Origin: an uncultured Planctomyces sp.
GTDB lineage: Bacteria > Planctomycetota > Planctomycetia > Planctomycetales > Planctomycetaceae
Assembly (NCBI GenBank): GCA_937899075.1
Contig: CALDJX010000310.1
Span: 1 to 32,674 of the forward strand
Direction: 5' to 3'
DNA length: 32,674 nt
Both the position numbers and the translations under genes were made by a program. Numbering within the stretch: the stretch's first letter is position 1; each line of letters starts with the position of its first letter. Shown in pieces: positions 1-6,588 of the stretch. A model generated the notes under the pieces. It did no database searches, had not been told where the DNA came from, and worked only from the letters and a program-made list of their open reading frames with translations.

Positions 1-409
1 GCGAGCGTCGATCTGAACAGAAATCTCATTCAACAAGAAGTAGGGAGGCACGGCCCGCGATCTGGCAGTCATCTCACCGCATTGACGCTATTCCGGCGTG
101 TTGCGTGCTGATAAAACTGCCTGTGTTCGGGCCAGATGAAAGACTTGCAGTCGTCGCTTGGCAGTCGCGACTGACTTTTGGCTGTGCTGATTTGTCGACG
201 ACTCAGGTTGTGTGACGATTGATTTTCGATGCCGATCGGGAGTCGGCGGCCTCCGTTGGGCGAGTATCGATACCAGACCGATCGGAGCAGCTGCGGTCGT
301 CGTCTGTTCCTGGAGAAACCAGGAAACCATCCGAGTGTGATTTGCGTCGGATCACGACTGCCTGCGTTTGAAACTGGCTTCTGAATCTTTGACTACAAGA
401 GTACTGACT
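1..409. other. Upstream region without a recognised gene
   Basis: Short reading frames run through this stretch on both strands, but none reads like a known protein. Frame 1 is open from base 1 to a TGA at 109-111 and could be the end of a gene outside the window, but its last 36 residues match nothing I know. A stem-loop is listed separately. The rsmE promoter should lie here; I see no clear -35/-10 pair. Confidence 0.4.
307..325. repeat. Perfect 7-bp stem-loop upstream of rsmE
   Basis: TTCCTGG, a five-base loop AGAAA, then CCAGGAA. It ends 84 bases before the rsmE ATG. There is no T-run, so it is not a clear terminator; it could be a leader structure or an end of the preceding transcript. 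Confidence 0.35.
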
Positions 410-1180
410 ATGGCCTCGCGATTTTTTGTTGAGAACGATTTTCGGTCCGGAACAGTCTCGTTCAGCGGTCCCGAGTTCCATCACATGATCCGAGTGACCA
501 GGCATCAGGTCGGAGACAAAGTTCGCCTCTTTGATGGCACAGGCCGGGAAGCGGATGCCGAACTGACTTTTGTGACTCGCCACGCAGCGACGCTCGACGT
601 CAGCAAGATCGAAACGGTGCCTGAAGAATCAGGCCCTCGACTTTCGATTGCCATTCCAATTCCGAAAGCTTCACGAGCAGGCTGGCTGATTGAAAAGGCC
701 GTCGAACTCGGCGTCACGAATATCATTCCGCTGAAGACGTCGAGATCAGTTGTCGATCCGCGAGGATCGAAACTTGACACCCTGCGACAAAGCATCATTG
801 CCGCGAGCAAGCAGTGCGGCCGTTCGCGACTAATGACCATCTCGCCGGTTGTCGAGTGGGCAGAGTTTCTCAAGAAGCACTGCGACGGAAAGAGCGTCGT
901 CGTCGCACATCCGGGCGGAGCGTCGTTCACAGGGTCGCTTGTTTCGGAAAGTCTCGCCGAAGTCGCCGCTGAAGCCAAAACGAAAAAAGCCGCGACAAAC
1001 CCGGAGATGATCGCCGTGATCGGCCCGGAAGGCGGATTCACCGTCGAAGAAATCACGCAGGTCGTATCGAAAGGCGCTCGCCTCGTGAGCCTCGGGCCTC
1101 GACTTCTGAGAGTCGAAACTGCCGGTGCAATGATGGCCTCGGTCTTCGTCTCCGCCCAACTGGCAGACATGGCAGATTAA
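410..1180 (+). CDS. rsmE: 16S rRNA (uracil1498-N3)-methyltransferase RsmE
   Basis: RsmE methylates N3 of U1498 in 16S rRNA using S-adenosylmethionine and acts on the assembled 30S subunit in the cytoplasm. The 256-residue product has the usual family length. Seen in the sequence: an N-terminal PUA-like part beginning ASRFFVENDF with FHHMIRVTR, and a C-terminal SPOUT fold with KASRAGWLIEKAVELG, the SAM-binding loop GPEGGF at residues 205-210 and the knot motif LGPRLLRVETA at 228-238. I chose the ATG at 410 because it starts exactly where family members begin; an in-frame TTG at 368 would add 14 residues of no homology. A weak AAGAG lies 8 bases before the ATG. The next gene is about 600 bases away, so it is probably monocistronic. 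Confidence 0.95.
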   Translation: MASRFFVENDFRSGTVSFSGPEFHHMIRVTRHQVGDKVRLFDGTGREADAELTFVTRHAATLDVSKIETVPEESGPRLSIAIPIPKASRAGWLIEKAVELGVTNIIPLKTSRSVVDPRGSKLDTLRQSIIAASKQCGRSRLMTISPVVEWAEFLKKHCDGKSVVVAHPGGASFTGSLVSESLAEVAAEAKTKKAATNPEMIAVIGPEGGFTVEEITQVVSKGARLVSLGPRLLRVETAGAMMASVFVSAQLADMAD

Positions 1181-1290
1181 TCAGCGACAGTGAGAGCTGC
1201 GGCAAACATTCGCTGCGAACACTGCGGCGAACATGCGATGCCCTGCCTGTTCCGTACCTGACAGCGTTGTCCGGGCGCGGCTCCACTTAC

Positions 1291-1330
1291 AAATGCGACG
1301 GCACCTGGCTCTACCCAGGTGATGCCATTT
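1291..1330. repeat. Palindromic intergenic element with CACCTGG core
   Basis: CACCTGG at 1302-1308 pairs with CCAGGTG at 1315-1321 around a CTCTAC loop. Outside this, GGC/GCC and AAAT/ATTT can also pair, with a small internal loop. Its shape and its GGCAC-CTGG core resemble the element at 10491-10561, which suggests a dispersed repeat family. It lies 110 bases after rsmE and could also end that transcript, though no T-run follows. Confidence 0.5.
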
Positions 1331-1706
1331 GCGATTATCGAGTAGCCGCTCCAGCACTCGATACTTCAAGCCCGATGCAGACAAGCATCGGACTCGTGCT
1401 CTGAGATTGCTCAGGCCTCTTGACACCTTCCGGTTTACATTTTGCAGCTCCGGACTCCGCAGGATGATGCGTCTCGACAACGCGATGCGAACGCGAAACA
1501 CCGCGTGAAACACTCGCTGCTGCTCGATCGACCGCCGAGGCCTGGTGTTCCTGACAGACCGTTACAGTCCAACCTCTTTCAAGGTTCGGCACTGGGTTTG
1601 CTTTAAGCGTCTGTCACATGCGGTGAGCTTGCAGCCTGCCGCTTCGCCGAACCTGTAGCCCAGAGTTCCCAAGCGGGCCCGGTGAGCAACTGACATTTGA
1701 GCAACC

Positions 1707-1726
1707 GTGATCGCCGACACGATCAC
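1707..1726. repeat. 7-bp inverted repeat before the hypothetical gene
   Basis: GTGATCG and CGATCAC separated by CCGACA. It ends 62 bases before the ATG at 1789. It could be an operator or a leader hairpin; no protein can be assigned to it. Confidence 0.3.
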
Positions 1727-1788
1727 TGCCAGCATCACTTGATCAATTGCGAACCAAATGCCTGGGGATTGTCTAACCCGGAGCCGAG

Positions 1789-2670
1789 ATGTCATTGACA
1801 CTTCGACAGATTGCAGAAACCGCAGCGTTCGCGTCCGCACGATCAACTTTTCTGATCGAGAGTACGGCGGCAATTCCTGACCAGCACCTGCACGACTACT
1901 GGAAGTGTTGCCGCGGACGCACGATGGACTGGCTCAGAAACCTGGACGGCCTGATCAGCGAGGCCAGCGTGACACCGCCCGAAGATCATCTCCGACTCTG
2001 GAAGACCGCTGAACCGCTGATCGCTGAAGTGTTTATTACGGAGATTCTCACTCGCGTCTGGGCAGCAATTCTGACGGCGGCAGACCTTCATCGAAAGGAC
2101 GCGGTCGGTGGACCAATCGCTCAACACACACTCAAGGGACACACCGAAGCACGCAATCGTTGCCTCACCTTAATGGTCAACACGCTGCAGGTTCCCATCG
2201 TGAAGATGTCACAAGTCGACCGACTGCGAAGAAAGTCTGAACGCTGGTCAGACCTGTTAATCGGACATCTCGTCTTGAACTACCAGCTCGACGAGCTGGC
2301 CTTCGAAAGCAGTCGGTCTCTCGAATTCGGGCAGTCACAGATGAGAGAGATCATCGCAGCGACAGACGAACCTGTCTGGGAATTCGTCCTTGCCGGTGTC
2401 CGACTGGCATTCTCGTCGGTTGATTCTGTCGTCGCTCCGTCTGACGTCTGGAACCGGGGAGTCGTTCGCTCGGTACTCGGGAGCTTCCCTGCCGACAGCT
2501 TTGACGGCACCGGCACCTTCAAGTCTGTCAGGCGAGTCCGCATTGAACGGCCAACAGAAGACTCCGACAAAGTCTCAAGCGCTTTGCTTCAGAAAATGTC
2601 GACAGACGATCGAGCCGCCAAGCGATCGCAACTGAAGTTTTCCGAGTTGCGACAACGGCCCTCAAGCTGA
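1789..2670 (+). CDS. Protein of unknown function, helical, cytoplasmic
   Basis: I do not recognise this 293-residue protein. It has no signal peptide and no membrane segment, so it is probably cytoplasmic. The composition suggests mainly alpha helix, with long amphipathic stretches around residues 70-100 (AEVFITEILTRVWAAILTAA) and 115-175, and a charged, low-complexity C-terminal tail after about residue 250. No catalytic motif, zinc-binding cluster or DNA-binding motif is apparent. The ATG at 1789 is the first in a long open frame; GAG lies just upstream but is too close to be a good ribosome site. Its codon use resembles the neighbouring housekeeping genes, so it is probably real and native. 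A stem-loop overlaps its stop codon. Confidence 0.75.
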   Translation: MSLTLRQIAETAAFASARSTFLIESTAAIPDQHLHDYWKCCRGRTMDWLRNLDGLISEASVTPPEDHLRLWKTAEPLIAEVFITEILTRVWAAILTAADLHRKDAVGGPIAQHTLKGHTEARNRCLTLMVNTLQVPIVKMSQVDRLRRKSERWSDLLIGHLVLNYQLDELAFESSRSLEFGQSQMREIIAATDEPVWEFVLAGVRLAFSSVDSVVAPSDVWNRGVVRSVLGSFPADSFDGTGTFKSVRRVRIERPTEDSDKVSSALLQKMSTDDRAAKRSQLKFSELRQRPSS

Positions 2671-2717
2671 GCAGTTCCACCTGCGGCGAAAACGCCCGAG
2701 CCGGTTGAAACTGCTCA
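2668..2717. terminator. Nested stem-loop at the end of the 1789-2670 gene
   Basis: TGAGCAGTT at 2668-2676, which includes the stop codon, pairs perfectly with AACTGCTCA at 2709-2717. The loop contains a second hairpin, GGCG-AAAA-CGCC, at 2685-2696. No T-run follows, so it is a terminator-like structure rather than a standard intrinsic terminator. The right arm also holds the stop codon of the possible small gene on the other strand, so it could serve both. Confidence 0.45.
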
Positions 2718-2885
2718 CCCACCGAGCGTGCGAACAAACGGTGAACACGCGATTTCAACAACAACTCGATTCAGTTGACGCCGCCGGAACCTCGCGATCG
2801 TGTCGTGAGGCCGATTGAATCTGTAAATGCTGAAACAAGCCGACACATCAATCACCGGGCCGTCAGATATTGTGACTTTCCACAC
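2715..2885 (-). CDS. Possible small gene, 56 residues, GTG start
   Basis: Translating the - strand from a GTG at 2885 gives a 56-residue frame beginning MWKVTISDGPVIDVSACF and ending CSPFVRTLGG before a TGA. A textbook AAGGAG sits six bases upstream of the GTG, which is rare in this window and the main reason to take the frame seriously. The product mixes hydrophobic strand-like segments with a basic stretch (RFRRRQLNR, residues 32-40). No family is recognised. It converges with the hypothetical gene at 1789-2670 and diverges from the phosphorylase gene at 3053. An ATG in another frame just upstream opens only 11 codons. It could still be chance. Confidence 0.35.
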   Translation of the reverse strand: MWKVTISDGPVIDVSACFSIYRFNRPHDTIARFRRRQLNRVVVEIACSPFVRTLGG

Positions 2886-2891
2886 ATCAAA

Positions 2892-2897
2892 CTCCTT
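2892..2897 (-). promoter_or_regulatory. Shine-Dalgarno AAGGAG for the 2715-2885 frame
   Basis: AAGGAG on the - strand, six bases before the GTG at 2885. It decides the choice of GTG as the start of that small frame. Confidence 0.35.
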
Positions 2898-2961
2898 GTT
2901 GATCAGCGTTCATTCTGATAATTGAACTTGAGGCGAGGGGCCGTCACTGACCGTTGCCATC

Positions 2962-2988
2962 TCGCGATGAAAATCGATTGCATCGCGA
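2962..2988. promoter_or_regulatory. 8-bp inverted repeat upstream of the purine phosphorylase
   Basis: TCGCGATG and CATCGCGA are separated by 11 bases. The element lies 64 bases before the ATG at 3053, and about 77 bases upstream of the divergent small frame. The symmetry and position fit an operator for a dimeric regulator or a leader hairpin. No regulator is known for it. Confidence 0.3.
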
Positions 2989-3052
2989 TTCGTGAGTTTT
3001 GAAATCCAGCTGTTCATGCTGACAGCCGACGATTCCACAAGCCGGGCAACGC

Positions 3053-3880
3053 ATGATCAATCTCCAAGTGAAACTCAACGAGAGCGTTGAGTACATCCGC
3101 AACTTCTACACCGACACACCGGTGGCTGGAGTTGTACTTGGATCAGGGCTTGGATCGCTGAGCGACTCGCTGGACGAAGTCACCGTCGTCAACGGAGCGG
3201 ATATTCCGCATTACCCCCAGGCAACGGCGCCCGGACATCGTGGTCGGCTGCTCTTTGGAAAACTCGCGGGACAATCCGTTTGCCTGGTCGACGGCCGACT
3301 TCACCGCTACGAAGGCCACGACTTTGACACCATTGTCTACCCGGTTCGACTGATGATCGCTTTGGGGATTCGGTCACTGATTGTTTCCAACGCCGCCGGG
3401 GCAGTGAATCAGAAGTATCGTAGCGGAGACGTCGTCATCCTCGATGACCACATCAACATGATGTGGGGCAGTCCTCTGCGAGGCCCAAATGACGACCAGA
3501 TGGGGCCTCGATTTCCTGATATGAGCCGACCATACGATCGGCAACTCGCGACGCTCGCAAAGACAGCTGCTGAACACGAAGGGCTGCGATCGCATCGCGG
3601 AATCTACCTCGCGTTGTCAGGTCCAACTTACGAAACGCCGGCGGAGTATCGCATGGTTAGAAAGCTGGGCGCAGACGTCGTCGGCATGTCGACCATCCCC
3701 GAAGTGATCGCCGCCCAGCACGCCGGCATTCGCGTTCTCGGGATATCCGTTGTTTCGAACGTCGCGACCGACGACCTCGAAGGAACATCCTGTGACGAAG
3801 TCCTGGCAACCGTATCAAGCGTCGCTCCTGCCGTTGGCCGAGTCGTGACGGCTGTACTGGCAGGCGAGCAGCGTTCGTGA
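3053..3880 (+). CDS. punA: Purine nucleoside phosphorylase, class II (trimeric type)
   Basis: Catalyses phosphorolysis of inosine and guanosine to the free base and ribose 1-phosphate in cytoplasmic purine salvage. The 275-residue length fits the trimeric PNP/MTAP family. Motifs seen: the phosphate-binding GSGLG at 30-34 (Ser31), GRLHRYEGHD with His84, SNAAGAVN at 112-119, GPTYETPAEY with Glu194, GMSTIPEV with Met212, and Asn236 in VVSNVATD. These correspond to Ser33, His86, Glu201, Met219 and Asn243 of the human enzyme; Asn at the last position is known to select 6-oxopurines, so inosine/guanosine rather than adenosine or methylthioadenosine is the likely substrate. The ATG at 3053 fits family N-termini; no clear ribosome site. 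mnmE follows after 111 bases on the same strand. Confidence 0.93.
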   Translation: MINLQVKLNESVEYIRNFYTDTPVAGVVLGSGLGSLSDSLDEVTVVNGADIPHYPQATAPGHRGRLLFGKLAGQSVCLVDGRLHRYEGHDFDTIVYPVRLMIALGIRSLIVSNAAGAVNQKYRSGDVVILDDHINMMWGSPLRGPNDDQMGPRFPDMSRPYDRQLATLAKTAAEHEGLRSHRGIYLALSGPTYETPAEYRMVRKLGADVVGMSTIPEVIAAQHAGIRVLGISVVSNVATDDLEGTSCDEVLATVSSVAPAVGRVVTAVLAGEQRS

Positions 3881-3991
3881 AACAATCCTGCACGATCCGC
3901 TCAGAGCTTTGCGACCGTCGTCGCTTTTCGTGACCAGCCATCATCAAGCTCGTTCGGCGCCGGGAATCATTCTTCACTGCACAGTCACTCC

Positions 3992-5230
3992 ATGCCTTCG
4001 CCAGAACGACCAACTGCAAATCCCAATCTGACGGCGGCGTTGCTGACACCTTCGGGGCGAGGCGCCGTAGCCGTCATCCGCATCCATGCTGCGAAGTCAG
4101 CTCACCCCGACCTGCCCGCCGCCGTTGTCGACGCGGCCTTTGTCTCCGTCAGCGGTAGAGCAATCTCACAACAACCGGTCGGACGTCTTTGCTACGGACA
4201 CTGGGCGAGCGACTCAGCAAGCGAAGACGTCGTCGTTTGCCGCACCGATGAATATGCCGTCGAAGTCTCCTGCCACGGAGGCCGAGCAGCCGTCAATCGA
4301 ATTCTTGAATCGTTGAAGGCGGAAGGAGCTTCGATCGTCGACTGGCAGACTCAACAGGCAACGATCTCGTCGCCGTTCGACCGGGAAATTGCGGATGCGA
4401 TTTCTCAGGCAACTACGACTCGCACAGCGGCGATACTCCTCGAGCAGGCATCCGGCCAGTTGAAAGCTGCGCTTACATTGAAAGATGCACTTACTCAGCT
4501 GCTGGAGCTCGACCTGGTGCAAATCACTCCGCGACTGGCCGAATTGCTGGCATACTCGCAGCTCGGTCTGCACCTGACGCAGCCGTGGAAAGTTGTCCTC
4601 GCCGGCCGTCCCAACGTTGGCAAGAGCACACTCATCAACGCACTGCTCGGTTTTGAACGAGCGATCGTTTTTGACCAGCCAGGCACAACTCGGGACGTGG
4701 TCACCGGCATGACCGCGTTCGATGGCTGGCCGTTTCAACTCGCGGATACCGCCGGAATTCGAAACACCGACGACGAACTCGAACAGGCGGGAATCCAACG
4801 CGCCCGACGCACGGCGGATTCAGCCGATCTCGTCTGCCTGCTGCTGGACACATCCTGCCCATCGACGACTGAAGACGAAGAGTTGCTCGCCGAATTCAAA
4901 AGATCAGAAGCCGAGGATGGACCGCCAACAATCATGGTTGCTCACAAAGCTGACCTGCCCGACCAATGGCCGATGTCCATTCCTGATCATGCAGTGCGAG
5001 TATCATCAACAACCGGAGTCGGCGTCGAAAAACTGATCTCCACAATCGTCGAAACACTGATCCCAAAGATTCCTCCGACAGGCGCAACGATCCCAGTCTC
5101 TCGTCGGCAGATTCAATGGCTCGACAAAGCCTGGCGATCCGCCAAAGCCGACGACGTTGCACAGACAAAAACGGCGATTACGAATTGCCTCTCGGGAGCA
5201 GCCTTCCTGGACGAAACGCTCCTCGCCTGA
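3992..5230 (+). CDS. mnmE: MnmE/TrmE-type tRNA modification GTPase, C-terminally shortened
   Basis: MnmE with MnmG installs the cmnm5/nm5 group on wobble uridine of certain tRNAs. Seen: an N-terminal tetrahydrofolate-binding-like domain (LLTPSGRGAVAVIRI, then EVSCHGG), a helical middle, and a G domain with P-loop GRPNVGKS at 205-212, including the Asn expected for potassium-dependent GTPases, and DTAG at 252-255. Two oddities: the G4 motif reads HKAD (318-321) instead of NKxD, and the protein stops at 412 residues, whereas E. coli MnmE has about 454 and ends in a Cys-Ile-Gly-Lys motif needed for modification. Here the final helices and that Cys are absent, and neither other + frame after the TGA restores them. 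The ATG at 3992 has no clear ribosome site. mutY starts 70 bases downstream, so the two are probably cotranscribed. Confidence 0.88.
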   Translation: MPSPERPTANPNLTAALLTPSGRGAVAVIRIHAAKSAHPDLPAAVVDAAFVSVSGRAISQQPVGRLCYGHWASDSASEDVVVCRTDEYAVEVSCHGGRAAVNRILESLKAEGASIVDWQTQQATISSPFDREIADAISQATTTRTAAILLEQASGQLKAALTLKDALTQLLELDLVQITPRLAELLAYSQLGLHLTQPWKVVLAGRPNVGKSTLINALLGFERAIVFDQPGTTRDVVTGMTAFDGWPFQLADTAGIRNTDDELEQAGIQRARRTADSADLVCLLLDTSCPSTTEDEELLAEFKRSEAEDGPPTIMVAHKADLPDQWPMSIPDHAVRVSSTTGVGVEKLISTIVETLIPKIPPTGATIPVSRRQIQWLDKAWRSAKADDVAQTKTAITNCLSGAAFLDETLLA

Positions 5231-5300
5231 CAAGGTGCGCACATCTAACCCCGACGGGAACCGCGATCGATCAGCCATTGCCCGCCCAAGCTTGAAAGCG

Positions 5301-6473
5301 ATGATGAGCCGCCAGAAAAACGACGAGCCGCTGTTTGAACCGTACGACTCGGCCGCGCTCACAAGACTTCGCCGCAGCCTGAAAGCCTGGTACGCAAAGC
5401 GAGCTCGCGATCTCCCATGGCGAAACATCGGCGATGCTTACCGCGTCTGGATCAGCGAGATCATGCTGCAGCAAACGACGGTCGCGACGGTGGTTCCTTA
5501 CTTCGAACGTTTCATCAACCGCTTCCCGACGATTCATGACCTCGCCAATGCGGAGCAGAACGAAGTACTTCGGCACTGGGAAGGTCTGGGTTACTACAGC
5601 CGCGCTCGCAACATTCACAAGACGGCAAAGCTTCTGGTCGAGCAAAGCAACGGCGTCTTTCCTCAAACGACCGACGAACTGACCGCCCTGCCCGGTATCG
5701 GTCGCTACACCGCGGGCGCGATCATGTCGTTCGCTTTTGACCTGCCGGGAGCGATTGTCGAAGCCAACACGCTGCGACTTTACAGCCGGCTGTTGTGCCT
5801 CGATGAAAACCCGCGAGCAACTCATGGTCAGAAAGTTCTGTGGGCATTCGCAGAACATCTGCTGCCGCGAAAAAACATCGGTCCGTTCAATCAGTCGTTA
5901 ATGGATCTCGGAGCGACCGTCTGCACACCGACCGATCCGAAATGCCGCGAGTGCCCATTGCTTCCACACTGCGGAGCGGCCACCGCCGACCGGCAGAACG
6001 AAATCCCGATGGCGGCACCCAAGCCTGAAATTACACCAGTCATCGAGGTTTCCGTCGCCATCCAGCACGAGGATCGCTTTCTGTTAAGACGCTACCCCGA
6101 AGGGCAACGCTGGGCGGGCCTGTGGGACTTTGTTCGATTTCCACTGGGCGATGCCGAATCACTCGTGCCAACGTCCGGCCTGACAGCAGCCGCCAAGATA
6201 CCTCAAAAACTCATCGCGAACATTGAACTATCCGTGCACGAAGCAACCGGCACGGTCGTTGAACTGGATCGATTTCTCAAAGAAATTCGTCACAGCGTCA
6301 CGCGATACCGCATCAGCCTTTTATGTTTCCTCGCATCGACAGAGCACGCCACTCCGGAGCCGAATGAAAACCTCGCATGGGTCCCTGCCGAGCAACTGGA
6401 CGACTATCCGTTGTCGACAACCGGCAGAAAACTGGCCGTACTCGTGCAACGAAGTCAGCCGACTCTTTTTTGA
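5301..6473 (+). CDS. mutY: Adenine DNA glycosylase MutY with Glu at the catalytic Asp position
   Basis: MutY removes adenine mispaired with 8-oxoguanine in base-excision repair. From the ATG at 5301 the product has 390 residues. Seen: ISEIMLQQT with the catalytic-type Glu53, the helix-hairpin-helix LPGIGRYTAGAI, a CX6CX2CX5C iron-sulfur loop (Cys208, 215, 218, 224) and a C-terminal Nudix-like domain beginning near VIEVSVAIQ with GLWDFVRFP. In well-studied MutY the second catalytic residue is Asp in a LDGNVKRV-type motif; here it reads IVEANTLRL, with Glu154. The FSH recognition loop is also altered (IRHSVTRY). The frame is open back to 5157, but that extension overlaps mnmE and is unlike MutY; a second ATG follows at once at 5304. 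It lies in a run of + strand genes. Confidence 0.92.
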   Translation: MMSRQKNDEPLFEPYDSAALTRLRRSLKAWYAKRARDLPWRNIGDAYRVWISEIMLQQTTVATVVPYFERFINRFPTIHDLANAEQNEVLRHWEGLGYYSRARNIHKTAKLLVEQSNGVFPQTTDELTALPGIGRYTAGAIMSFAFDLPGAIVEANTLRLYSRLLCLDENPRATHGQKVLWAFAEHLLPRKNIGPFNQSLMDLGATVCTPTDPKCRECPLLPHCGAATADRQNEIPMAAPKPEITPVIEVSVAIQHEDRFLLRRYPEGQRWAGLWDFVRFPLGDAESLVPTSGLTAAAKIPQKLIANIELSVHEATGTVVELDRFLKEIRHSVTRYRISLLCFLASTEHATPEPNENLAWVPAEQLDDYPLSTTGRKLAVLVQRSQPTLF

Positions 6474-6588
6474 TCCTCAACACGCCATCACAATCCGTGG
6501 TTGATTCCGCACAGTCTGCCTATCATCAGCCGCGAAAAGCCGCACGGACACACTCTGACAGCCAGGCAAGGACGGAACAGGCATCGAG

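Larger units (their letters stand above)
1181..1788. other. 608-base gene-poor interval with repeats
   Basis: No convincing gene on either strand. Reading frames of 77-110 codons on the - strand lack start signals and have arginine- and serine-rich translations typical of shadows in GC-rich DNA. The interval contains two stem-loop elements listed separately (1291-1330 and 1707-1726). It could be decayed sequence or a repeat-rich spacer. Confidence 0.45.

Noticed and set aside
1562-1873. 103-codon - strand frame with a hydrophobic run (VMLAVIVSAITVAQ)
   Set aside because: Overlaps the start of the 1789-2670 gene and has no start signal; the rest of the translation is not protein-like.
5157-5300. 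48-residue N-terminal extension of mutY
   Set aside because: Overlaps the mnmE end, is basic and unlike MutY; the ATG at 5301 gives a family-like N-terminus.
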